A stretch of 64,000 bases of DNA from Mantis religiosa (taxonomy: Eukaryota; Arthropoda; Insecta; Mantodea; Mantidae). This document shows, piece after piece, positions 47,615-57,475 of the stretch. Below the pieces are notes generated by a model. The model saw only the letters and a program-made list of their open reading frames with translations, ran no database searches and was not told where the DNA came from. The stretch lies in the NCBI GenBank assembly GCA_030765055.1, contig CM060947.1, positions 98,712,112 to 98,776,111 on the forward strand. Reading direction: 5' to 3'. Position numbers and translations under genes: made by a program. Numbering within the stretch: position 1 is the first letter of the stretch; every line of letters starts with the position of its first letter.

Positions 47615-49119
47615 TATTATGTGTTTCAAATGGTAAGAGTTCTCGCCTGTAGCGAATCAGATGCGTTAGAACCGTCAGCGCTGCCACCTCGTTATCCCCA
47701 CTCTTTTAACATTTCCCTCTCTCTCGCACACTTGCGGGTTTTCTTGGTGCTAACGTAAACTGAATTTTCCAAAGTTTTATAATAATGCAGTTGTTGAAAT
47801 CGCAATTGCAGCGAGGATATTCGTATATTACACAAATTGTTTAAATATTTAGCTTAAAATTAATTATAGTTTATGAATTACTTATTTTTCTAATCCAAGA
47901 AAATACCAGCGGTGCATCTTTATAGCTGTGATTGTTACTTACGTTAAGAGATAATTCGTCATTGTCATTGTCTTTCGTTTGAGTACTACAAATTTATGAT
48001 GATAGATTCCAAAATTTCATTACGTGCTATTTCTTTCCAGAAGTCGTGTTCTTGTAGTTTATCTCACGCAGTTTTCCAGTCTTGTTGTGTTCCTTGCTAA
48101 TTTCTTCGTGAATAAGTCATTCAACGTCGGTCAGTTTAAAAATATTATTTCTATTTGCACATAATTTGAGCCCATATTAACTCTATTGGATTGTTCTGAC
48201 AGTAGTAAGGGGGGGGGGGAGGTGGATCGCGTCTCATTCATCCAGCCGATACACTTTTTCATGGAACAGTAACTGAATAATACTGCTTTGAACTCTCTAG
48301 AGTAAATAGAGATTACGAACCATTCATAAACAAAGATATAATGTGACCAGACACGTTCTGCCAGACCAGCAGGAAGTGTATTGTTTCCTCTCATCGAATT
48401 TAACAAACAACTTGTTGTTCTAAGTACAAATTTCTTTTATGACGTCATGTCAGATGTTTGCGTTTCAGTTATGAGTAATTTCAAATATACGTTCACGCAT
48501 ACACGCCAACCAATAATGATATTCATTACAGTACTTACGTCGCAATGTATTGTTATAATATAATGCTATCTACTTTATTTAATTGTATGAGCAAAACTAT
48601 TTCAGCTAAGAATAATGGAGTTTTTACGGTTAGTTTAAATACATTACTCTCCCGTTCCACATGGATAAGTTTTGGCAAAATCTAAAATTTTGTTTTAGCG
48701 CGAATAGTATTTATCAGAGATTGATTAGTTTGGCAGTCGTCACACAACACATAGGGGGAATGCAATACAACACCGCAGGACTCCGATTGGTTGCTCACCT
48801 AGTAGCGCTCAACGGCAAACACCTTCCTATTTTATTATTTTTATTTTTATTTATCTTTTTTTTTTAATTTACGTCCTCCAACGTTAAGTCATACCGGACG
48901 ATGAATGGAATGGGTGAAATGATGCTCAACTGAGCCCAGGATCCATAGAGCTTAGAGTTTCCCGACATTCGTCTTTCAGAATAAGGGAAAACCCCGGAAA
49001 AACCTTATCCAGGTAACTCACCCTGACCGAGATTCGAACTCGGGACCTCTTGAACGTGAGGCAGACTCGCTACCACCACGCTACCGAGGCGGGCACCTTC
49101 CCATTTGAAACACATAATA
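47615..49119. mobile_element. Inverted-repeat element inserted in the hAT fossil
   Basis: The left end TATTATGTGTTTCAAATGG and the inward right end read the same 19 bases. Weaker similarity continues for some 35 more (CGCCTGTAGCGAATCAGATG against GCCGTTGAGCGCTACTAGGT). TA is shared at both borders and might be the target duplication. The interior has no recognisable transposase and carries a SINE family A copy near its right end. It may be a non-autonomous DNA transposon; an alternative is an inverted duplication of hAT sequence. Confidence 0.55.
48833..49093 (-). mobile_element. SINE family A
   Basis: Reverse copy with a long T-rich end. Target duplication CACCTTCCTATT (48820-48831) and CACCTTCCCATT (49094-49105). 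The head and hairpin are well preserved (GGATAAGG with CCTTATTC, one G:T pair). Confidence 0.9.
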
Positions 49120-49540
49120 GATCATTTGTTTGAGCCTTCTAGGCTAGTTACTAAATCAACTATAGGCGATTTAAATCGTGTAATGCCAGCATTTAAACGC
49201 ATTGGTATTACTTGTGATTCTGATTTGCTTCTTTGTGACATTGGTAAACAGCAAAGCCATGGTGGTAACGAAAACAGATTAGATGTGGTAACAGCACTCT
49301 TGGCATTGAAGGCAAAAGCTGATTCTTACTACAATTTCTGTGAAAAGTCCCTTCAACGTCTTTGGTTGCCGATGTCAAACGCTGTCAGTGAGAGATTTTT
49401 CTCTACATATAACTTAGTTGTGACAGACCAAAGAAGTACGAACAGCGAAAATATAACAACTTGTATGCTGCAATTTGGCGGTCTGTTGTATGACATTTTT
49501 GATTCATGTTACTTACTGTCTGCTGATTTCAAATAAAATA

Positions 49541-50383
49541 TTTTAATTTGGAAAAAAGGGGATTTAAGAGTTGTGTTACTCTGGTTACCTGTTACTTTAC
49601 ATTTCAGCCATGTCATTACTCATTAATTCTTCCCGAAAATTTGCGCGATTTTAATGCGAATTTTATAAATAATTTTCACCACAAAATCTTGCCTCTGCCT
49701 ATAAGTGAAAGAAAATGGCAAAAATATATCTGGAATCGAAAACAAGTGTCCGATATATAAAATACCACAACATTTCTAAAAATGAGCTAAAATATGTATT
49801 TTGATAATTTGGGATCAAAGATTTATGTATGTAAACGTTATTAACTTTATGCATATGATCAGGATCCGGCCCTGTTCATGATGCGGATTAGGTATTGTTC
49901 GCAAAGTCTCACAGTACTTTCAAGTTTGTTGTCATGTTGTTCAGCACAACGTTTAATTAATTCGAGACCAATGTTCTGGAAAAAAAAGCGCAAACCAGGA
50001 AATTCAACTTCACTCGAAAACTCCACCTATAATAAATCAAAGTCAGTTAAGTTATATAAAAGTGCCCCGCCTAGTACCACATGACCTTGTAGTAGCGGAG
50101 CTTGCATCCATCACATATGAGAATGTCTAAGAAGCAGTCAACTCATCTCACACAGGACTGTGACTACTAAAAGATGAGAGCGGGTTGTGAGGTATGAGAG
50201 CAGGCTTCAACTGTTAATTTGCCTAAACAGTCCATTTATACAACCAAATGTGTGTATATGAATAATACGTGCTATCACATAAATACGAATGGAAGAGCTG
50301 ATCAGACATATTTTCTTGGTGTTACTTTAGCATAATGTTCAACGTTGAAGGTCAAACATGTGCAATATCCTCTGTTCCTCGTG
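49541..50383. other. AT-rich stretch with one coding-like minus-strand patch
   Basis: Minus strand 49862-49980 is open and reads QNIGLELIKRCAEQHDNKLE then RLCEQYLIRIM, with no start codon and no family recognised. The rest shows nothing. Confidence 0.3.
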
Positions 50384-51054
50384 TCAGTATAATGACGTGT
50401 GCAAATTATTAGACTCATTCATGTTTTTTTTTTATTTTTATATTTTATTTTTTTACTTTGCTTCAGTTTAATATTCAAAATAATACTTATTTACCGCCGT
50501 AACCTATTTCAATTTGTCGTAATTATTTTCCTTGCTATAATGAAATTTCTCTCTTAACAATAGCTGGGGATTTCTCTTTTACTTATAGTAATATGGTGGT
50601 AGCTCTGAATTAAGAGCAGTCATTTTCTTTATGTGTGTTTATCCAACTGTTTGGTGATATTGCTTTCATTTGGTGAATGTAGTAACTGAAGATTGTTAAT
50701 GTTTGCCTTTATTGTGTTTTATAGCTAATATATCCTCAGTATTTATTATTAATTGATCTCAAGCCAGGTAGCATCGTGTATCTTATCCTCAGCATTCACA
50801 TTGATTCAAAACTGAGGTTATGGGTAAAACTGCTGACTTATCCCCAAGGAAAGTAGCTGTAACTGAGAGTCTTTTGAAGGAAACTCTTTATTTACAACGT
50901 GAAATAGCTAAGAAATTGTGTATTTCACAAAAATCTGTTAGTTGCATTAATCAAGCCTTAACATTCGGTGAGACGTTGACCTCACAAAGGGATGGAAAAT
51001 GCAAGAGGAAAAGAAAGCTATCACCAAGGGTGCAAAGAAACCTTGTGCAAATGG

Positions 51055-51409
51055 AAAAAAAAAAAAAAAAAAAATGGAAGAGCAACCAGCTTTGACCTCA
51101 GTAATCAACTAAAGCAGTACGGTACAGAAATATCAGCCTCAGTAGTTCGCAGAAGATTGCGTCAAGCAGGTTTACTAGCACGCAGGCCTCGTAAAAAGGC
51201 TAAACTGACACCTGCAATGGCAAAAAAAAAAAAAAAAAAAAAAAAATGGAAGAGCAACCAGCTTTGACCTCAGTAATCAACTAAAGCAGTACGGTACAGA
51301 AATATCAGCCTCAGTAGTTCGCAGAAGATTGCGTCAAGCAGGTTTACTAGCACGCAGGCCTCGTAAAAAGGCTAAACTGACACCTGCAATGGCAAAAAAA
51401 AAAAAAAAA
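51055..51409 (+). repeat. Tandem duplication within the Tc1-like gene
   Basis: The unit beginning TGGAAGAGCAACCAGC (51075) recurs at 51247, period 172. The 147 unique bases are identical in both copies. Poly-A runs lie before (51055-51074), between (51222-51246) and after (51394-51409). Confidence 0.95.
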
Positions 51410-51463
51410 TGTTTAGAATTGGCCAAAGAGATGCAAAAACATACAGTGGAATTTTGGAGAAAG

Positions 51464-51633
51464 GTAAATAGTATGAAAATTGTATATAGCATAAAATTAA
51501 AATATGTACATTTAAATTTTATGGAAATGAAATAAACAGCCTAAACTGTGTTTCTCTCATTGCTGGTTTTGTTATACCATCTTTGAGCAATTTTAAAACT
51601 GTTTAATATTAATAGAGGTTTTTATTATTTCAG
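51464..51633 (+). other. Apparent GT-AG intron in the Tc1-like gene
   Basis: The 170-bp segment has donor AAG|GTAAAT and acceptor TTTTTATTATTTCAG|GT. It separates WRK from VIFSDES in phase 0, where Tc1-like proteins are continuous. It is AT-rich with in-frame stops. It could be a small insertion, but the exact splice-site borders favour an intron. Confidence 0.65.
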
Positions 51634-52839
51634 GTAATTTTCTCAGATGAATCCATGTTTGAAGTATGTGAAGAGAGCAGCCAATGTGTGAGGACAGATA
51701 AAGAAGCATTTTCCCGTCAGTGTGTCGATCAAAGAGGAAGGCACCCAACATCAAAAATGGTCTGGAGCTGTATGTCTGTCCATGGACCTGGAAGATTATA
51801 CATAGTTGTGGGATCTATGGAACAGAAACAGTATAAAAGTGTATTAGAAACAAGACTATTTCCGCGAAGTATATAATGGTTTCCAAATGGTGATTTTGTG
51901 TTCATGCATAACAGTGCTCCCTGCCATAGAGCAAAATCTGTAACCCAGTTCCTCAAAGAAAACAATGTAAAAGTACTACCATGGCCGGGGAATAGACCTG
52001 ATTTAAATCCAATAGAGAATCTGTGGGATATTGTTAAACAGAGACTGAAAAAATTGAAAATAACAACAAAATTTCAGAGTATTGAGGGCCTGATAAGCAT
52101 TTGGCACAGAGATTAAGAAATAAAGGAAAAGTGCTCCACCCTTGTAGAGAGCATGCCTAAACGCATAAAAATGGTAATAAAGGCTAAAGGAATGCATACA
52201 AAATACTAAGAGTTGAAAAGATATTTTGTAGTATTATTGCTGTTAAATAAATAGAAAATAAACGGTATATGTTAAAAAATTCACATTTTCACAATTGAGC
52301 GTAGAAGTGTAGATCTGCTACATCAATATCTTTTTAATACATTTATAATTCTGTTTAGTTGTAAAGGAGCGCCCATTTTTATTGCTATTATGTCGAGTAA
52401 AAGTTTCTAATTTCTAACATCAATGATTCCTACTTTTTGGGCCAGTTCATAGCACTTGTTTTTTTCAACGGTAAAAAGAGTCAATATGTTGCAAAAGTAA
52501 CTCTACTTCTTTTTTCTAGACTTCTGCTTCTCAAACGAATATCGAGAATTATATAAATTTATCTCATAAGTATCCCACATTTTGATAAAGCAATCATTGA
52601 TAGTTTACTTACCCTCCTCATATGTTGGACTTAAACGCAGGTAAGTGCCTGGATCAGAGGTTCTCGAGGAGAAGACAAACATTAACTCTGAGTGAAGCAT
52701 CTGGGACAGGGGTGGCTCGATAGCCTGGTATAAGAGTGAGGAAGACGATGGTATGAAATTTGTTATGGGACTCAATATTGTCGAAATATGTCTAATACTT
52801 GAAAATAAAGCGCTAGGAAGGAAGCGAACCAACTTTCCA

Positions 52840-52935
52840 GCCAACTTTCCGGCTGGGGGTGTCGTGATGCTGACATCTTCTATCCATATCGGTTGGATGA
52901 TCACTCACCTCTGACTTGAGTGTGCTAGCGGAGTG
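52840..52935 (+). mobile_element. SINE family D fragment
   Basis: TTCCGGCTGGGGGTGTCGTG, then GATGCTGACATCTTCTATCC and ATATCGGTTGGATGATCACT, match the body of the SINE at 18594-18908 read on the plus strand. The head is not present. Confidence 0.65.
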
Positions 52936-52984
52936 TTACGCACTGCATTGTTCGGAGGGAATTTGGTAACTTGAGCAAACTAGT

Positions 52985-53098
52985 CTTTTGTATCTATGCC
53001 CTAAGTGGGGCAACCCGGGAAGGGAGGATACGGTGAGAGGAGACAGAGGATGGCCCAATCCAAGGAGTCACTACAGTACAGAGGGCGGGGTCCCTACA
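52985..53098 (-). repeat. Repeat block E, copy 3, at the LINE 3' side
   Basis: On the minus strand this reads GTAGGGACCCCGCCCTCTGT, GACTCCTTGG, CTCTGTCTCCTCTCACC and TGCCCCACTTAGGGCATA, the same order as at 7265 and 9548. It lies downstream of the LINE ORF2 in LINE sense and follows an AATAAAG word. Confidence 0.65.
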
Positions 53099-53507
53099 CT
53101 TTATTAGATAGAAACTGCCCGGTGGTCCAGGACAATTGTCATGCCGCCTACCGTGGCTCCGAAACAGTCACAAGGCCGGTTCTGAAATCGGAGTCCGTCC
53201 CACTGGAGGAGAATGTTCACTCAGAGCATATCATTCCACCATGCACTGCGATGCATGTCATCCGAGCAGCAGTGGTGTCGTTGAAGGGTGAACCTCCTCC
53301 TCAGAGGAGGGTCTTTCGACATTTTGCCATTTCGGGACATTGTCCCTTACTGGCATGGTGGTATGGATTTAATCAGATAACGATGGGTAGATGGTAGTGA
53401 TATGGATAATGATTGTTTTTAATTTAGATTAGTGGTGATTGGATTTATTATGGAGTTAGGATAAGTTCTGTAATGGTTTATGGTGGAACTAACACTACCC
53501 TGGGTCG

Positions 53508-56250
53508 CTAATAGGTTTCGCCGGGGTCAAGATCATATTCCCCCAGGCCTCCGAAAAGGCTTTTTAATCTGGAAGGGAGTATGTTGTAAAAACTGTGAGA
53601 TAAACTAAGGATGTAGTCGGTGATTTTTGGGAAGGAAGGGTCAGAATGGATGTTATCTTTTGGGATGTACCAATCGGCTGCTGTTGCTATCCGAAGGTAA
53701 CGGTTCCGTAGGACTTGGAGTTTGTGAAGATGGGATTTAGCTGCAGCTCCCCAGACTGTGCATGCAGCTCCCCAGACTGTGCATGAGTACGTTAGTGCAG
53801 GGCGGAGAATTTTCTTGGAGATAAGTAATTTGTTATGCAGGCTCATTGGCGATTTTCTATTGTACAGAGCGTACAGCATAGCCATCATTCTGGACACTCT
53901 GTTTGCCACAGTGCTGTAGTGTTGTTTCCAAGTCAGACGCCAATCCAGGATTACTCCAAGGTATGTAGCCTCCGTGGACCATTGTACTTCATCTCCAGCC
54001 AGGTGGAGTTTGGGTACGTCTTGCATGGTACGGCGGGTAAATGTGACAGCCTGAGATTTGGTTGCATTTATCTTCAGGCGTGAAGTAATGAACCATGCAA
54101 ATAGAATATCAGCGTAACGCTGAGCCTTCCATACTGCATTGGTATTGTGTTTAGATGTGGCTATTAATGCAGTATCATCAGCAAATAAGTATAACCAAGG
54201 TAGGTTCAGTAATGGTCGCTGAAGGTGACCACAAACGGGGTCGAAAACGTTCCAGAGTTCAAGAACAACAGAACTTAAGTAAGTACTCTTCAATATCACC
54301 TACTCATATAAAATCAAATAAATATAAGTTACAACCTATTAGGATAGGGAGGATGTTAATGAAGGTGGGGAATAGTAGAGGACCAAGGAAACTGCATTGG
54401 AGTACTCCGGCACGAATACCATAGGGCTGGGATAGGATGTCATCCCTGGCAACGGTTTCTGAGGTAGGTGTTAATGAGGTGTATTAGGAAAGCTGGTATG
54501 TTGTAGTGGATGAGGCGATGGAGGAGACCATCATGCCATACAGAGCCAAATGTTCGGGATATGTCAAGGAATGGTGCTGTAACGTAGAAGCGGTTGTTGA
54601 ACCCGCGTATAACATCGTCCACGAGGCAAAGTAGCTGGTGAGAGGTCGGGTGCTGACATCGAAAACTAAACTTTTCTGATCATAATACATTATGTTGGTC
54701 CAGCAGATGTTGAAGATGGGACTGCAGCATCTTTTCGAAGATATTACTAATGGCCGAAAGCAGACTGACTGGTCGGTGGCTGTTGATACGTTTGGAGTCC
54801 TTTCATGGATTAGGAAGGGTGATAATCTTAGCGTGTTTCCATGCAGCTGGGAAATGAGCCAATAGTAGCAGGCTGTTAAAAAGGTGTACCAACAGTGTAT
54901 TCCACTCTGCCGGTATTGCTTTGAAAGCAGCATATGGCAAGTTATCAAACTTCGCTGCTTCGAAAGGTCGCACTTTGGCCACAATACTCCTGACTTCTGC
55001 AATCGTTGTCAAGTGCACTTCATCCACATTGAAATGTGTGGAGAGAAATGTTTCAACACGTGACACAAATTCCTCTGAGAGCTTTTCGTCTTGTGAGTCG
55101 GCTAGATGAAAAGTGGAGGCTAGATGTTCTGCCATAAAATCCACTTTTTCTCTCGTCGATTTCGCTGTTCTTCTTCCATCAGTTAAAGGTGGATCTGAGG
55201 AAGGTATGCGGAGCAGCGCATTGGACATTCGCCACAGTGATGAGTCCTGGGGGTCAAGGGCACATAGGCGACGTACCCACTCTTCATTTCTGAAGTCAGC
55301 AAGCTCAAGTTTAACTACGTGCTGCAGTCTGTTCCATTCCCTTTGTGCAAGGGATTTCGTGTTAGCTGGAACCGACGCCTAGGTTTGCTTTGTCTGCTAT
55401 GAGCTTATGTAGTTGTGAGGGAAGTGGTTTCTGGACACTGAAGAATTTGCACCGTGGTGGAGTGGTTTCAAACATTGTTTGTGCCATTGTAGTGCTGATG
55501 GTGACAGCTAAGTTGTGGGCATCGACTGTGCTATTGCAAGGTGTAGCCTCTGCTGATTTTGTTGCCATTATCTCTGTGTACTTACTCCAGTTGGTTTGAC
55601 GAGGGTTCGGGCAGTTTTGCGGGGCCCTGGCTGTTGCCCGGGCTTGGTACAGGAATAAGAGGGGGTAATGGTCTGAGGAAGGTTCTTGGATGGAAAGGAA
55701 GACCACGAATGTGCTGGAGGAGAGCAGTATACAGCCAGTTAGGTAGTCGGCAATCCCCGTAGGTAATGGTAGGTGATGAAGGAGCAAGTACAACAAGATT
55801 TCGCCCTTCTAAGTAGTGTTCCAGCTCCATGCCTCTGTGTGACCTAACTCAGGAGTTCCATTGCGGACTTTTGGCATTTAAGTCGCCCATGGCTATGGTT
55901 TGTATTCCTCCAGAGAAGACTGCATCCAGATCATCGTGCGACACAGGTGTTCCAGGGGGAATGTAGATGGAGAAGATGTTTAGTGCACCTCTGTTTGTAG
56001 TCAGCTGTATACCAGTTGCATCAAGTGCTGCTGTGACTGCAAAATGCAAGAGGTGATGCTGAATGGTACGGCTTATATAGATCGTTGTACCGCCATAACC
56101 ATCTGCCCGGTCAGTACGATGGCAAATCTTGCCAGGGATGGAAGCTTTTTGAGTGCTAGAAAGATGGGTTTCTTGCAGCAGAAGGATCTGCACTTAGTTA
56201 ACGGCGATGAAGTTTGATATTTCACTTAGCTTGCTCCGGAGGCTGTTGGC
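53508..56250 (-). pseudogene. LINE ORF2: endonuclease and reverse transcriptase, broken
   Basis: The endonuclease starts FWNANSLRSKLSEI (catalytic Asn), with a stop before QILLLQETHLS (catalytic Glu), then DGYGGTTIYISR, IYIPPGTP and MGDLNAKSPQWNS (Asp/Asn). The frame then shifts repeatedly. The reverse transcriptase begins with PFEAAKFDNLPYAAFKAIP, then FLDISRTFGSVWHDGLLHRL (the usual FLD...AFD.VWH, first catalytic Asp) and FADDTALIATS, the catalytic F/YADD box near 54160. WSTEATYLGVILDWRLTWKQ is the thumb region. The protein ends DWYIPKDNIHSDPSFPKITD...LSHSFYNILPS, as Jockey-group LINEs do. A 21-bp in-frame direct repeat (53743-53763 and 53764-53784) doubles the CTVWGAA segment. Confidence 0.87.
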
Positions 56251-56259
56251 ATTCCAGAA

Positions 56260-56590
56260 ATATATTTTGAACCCGAGTAGGTCAGCTATCGTGTTATTTC
56301 TGCCCGGCATAGCGTCCCATGAAGAGGAAGACGGTGTGAACTAGAGGTTAGGGGTGTTGAGCTAGAGCCTCAGGTAGAACAGTAGCGAAGTATGCTTGGT
56401 GGTGGATGGGAATTCTGCTCATTAGGTTAAGGAATTGAGCATCTGAAATGATGGGTTTTGGTAGTGGTTGTTTAGGGCTGTTTGTGTTGGGCGGTTGATG
56501 AACCGGCAGGTGCTGCTGGGATAGTTGCCGCAAACCTGCGTTGGAGAGATGAGGATCTGGAATTCCACCTCGAATTGAGAGAGATTTTCA
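56260..56590 (-). pseudogene. LINE ORF1 C-terminal remnant
   Basis: An open stretch contains a Pro/Gln-rich segment (PVHQPPNTNSPKQPLPKPII) then SDAQFLNLMSRIPIHHQAYF, directly upstream of ORF2 in LINE sense. There is no zinc-knuckle. It is assigned by position; I do not recognise the sequence itself. Confidence 0.5.
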
Positions 56591-56599
56591 AGGCAGGGC

Positions 56600-57008
56600 G
56601 CAATAAAACTTTACGGCATTAAACACATATATAGGATCAGAATCCACAATTTTGTCTTGCATTCCTTTATTGCATATCCTTAGATTCCCCATGGAATATT
56701 CTACCTAGTTATGAAGTTGTCAAGTCATCCTCCAGATGCCTTAAACTTTGCACTTCCTACTTCTTTACAACCTCATACTATCGCATGGGTACAGACAAAA
56801 GTAAGCCACTTAAGAATAGTTCTCACACTTTTTCGTTTATTTATTAATTCCCTGTCCCACAGTTCCCTTTCATCCATTCCTTGCTTGTCTTGTCCTTGTG
56901 TTTTAAAGCTTCATACATTTGGGTTTGACCGCATTTGAAGCGCAACTTTATTTTGCAAACAATCGCCCTGATTATGTTCATCTTTTCATTGATTTTTAAC
57001 GACACGTG
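56600..57008. other. Stretch between LINE and SINE, nothing recognised
   Basis: No gene or bounded repeat identified. Confidence 0.35.
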
Positions 57009-57200
57009 TAATTTTTTTTAAATTTACGTCCTCCAACGTTAGGTTAATGAATGAAATTCGGAAGATGAATGAAATGGGTTCATAGAGCTTAGAGTTACCT
57101 AACATTCGTCTTTCAGGATAAGGAAAACCCCGGAAAATACTTACCCAGGTAACTCAACCTAACCGATATTCAAATTCGGGACCCCTTGAATGTGAGGCAG
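57009..57200 (-). mobile_element. SINE family A, head-truncated
   Basis: Tail ACGTCCTCCAACGTTAG and the central hairpin (GGGTAAG with CTTATCC) are present. Sequence after AGGCAGTCTAGC no longer matches the tRNA-like head. Confidence 0.8.
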
Positions 57201-57279
57201 TCTAGCACTGGCATAGGGAAAATTATCATTGAAGCGTGATTTTGTAAGTGCACGTCCAACAGCAAACGTAGGTGACAGC

Positions 57280-57475
57280 GTTGAAAGCTCTTATAAAGAA
57301 TATCGTCCTCCATAGTCCAAGGATAACATGTTAAACTTTGCTTCCTGCCGTAGGTCGTGGGTTCGTTTACACCACGTAAAGGAATCTCAAACCTGAGAAT
57401 GGGGCCTTTGAGCAACATTAAGCTGTTTTTCAGCCCAATATAGAGTGGGATGCTGATAACCACAACAGTTAAAGA
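57280..57475 (+). mobile_element. SINE family H, copy 2
   Basis: TAGGTCGTGGGTTCGTTTAC is a B-box-like core. The body runs through GGCCTTTGAGCAACATTAAG to GTGGGATGCTGATAACCACA, which parallels the end of 39620-39905. Confidence 0.45.

Larger units (their letters stand above)
46850..49540 (+). pseudogene. hAT transposase fossil, CGGBP1-like group, split
   Basis: The left half (46850-47580) has several stops and reads LPVLSRWFSCFSSVVYIARY in the position of the family's TRWGTWL...YY motif, followed by a DSKCCNIVKEQATFV-like region and LVDHIIDPNIREAVEQNLK. After a 1.5-kb insertion, an open frame (49105-49536) ends with LQRLWLPMSNAVSERFFSTY then NLVVTDQRSTNSENI. P.SNAVSERFFS.Y..V.TD.R....EN is the hAT C-terminal dimerisation motif. 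The C-terminal frame is open for 143 codons, longer than expected for so broken a left half. No element ends were found. Confidence 0.72.
50820..52209 (+). pseudogene. Tc1-like transposase (DD34E type), broken, with apparent intron
   Basis: It starts MGKTADLSPRKVAVTESLLK with a paired helix-turn-helix (REIAKKLCISQKSVSCI). The next part, FDLSNQLKQYGTEISASVVR then RRLRQAGLLARRPRKK, is present twice between A runs. After HTVEFWRK the frame breaks at 51464 with GTAAAT and resumes at 51634 after TTATTATTTCAG as VIFSDES (first catalytic Asp). Further on are MVWSCMSVHGPG and HNSAPCHRAKSV, where Asn and Ser replace the family's Asp-Asn, so the second catalytic Asp is lost. NRPDLNPIENLWDIVKQRL carries the final Glu. 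The end is SMPKRIKMVIKAKGMHTKY, stop at 52207-52209. In-frame stops occur near 51874 and 52115. Confidence 0.88.
50384..52458 (+). mobile_element. Tc1-like element, degraded
   Basis: The left end CAGTATAATGACGTGTGCAA then ATTATTAGACTCATT, and the inward right end CAAGTGCTATGAACTGGCCC then AAAAAGTAGGAATCATT, are loosely similar inverted repeats resembling Tc1 ends (CAGTG.TGGCCAAAA). TA flanks are not preserved. A Tc1-type transposase lies inside on the plus strand. The borders are less certain than the coding region. Confidence 0.6.
53100..56590 (-). mobile_element. Jockey-type LINE, nearly full length
   Basis: On the minus strand the order is: an ORF1 remnant (56348-56533), ORF2 endonuclease (about 55840-56250), a linker, reverse transcriptase (about 53750-55230), the ORF2 end at 53508, and a 3' region to about 53100. 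The 5' end is unclear: the sequence loses LINE-like character near 56590, within ORF1, so the copy is probably 5'-truncated. No target duplication was identified. Confidence 0.8.

Noticed and set aside
53005..53397. Plus-strand frame of 130 codons
   Set aside because: Antisense to the LINE 3' region and repeat block E; no protein motif.
55113..55762. Plus-strand open frames opposite the LINE
   Set aside because: Shadows of the LINE ORF2 on the minus strand, which carries recognised endonuclease and reverse transcriptase motifs.
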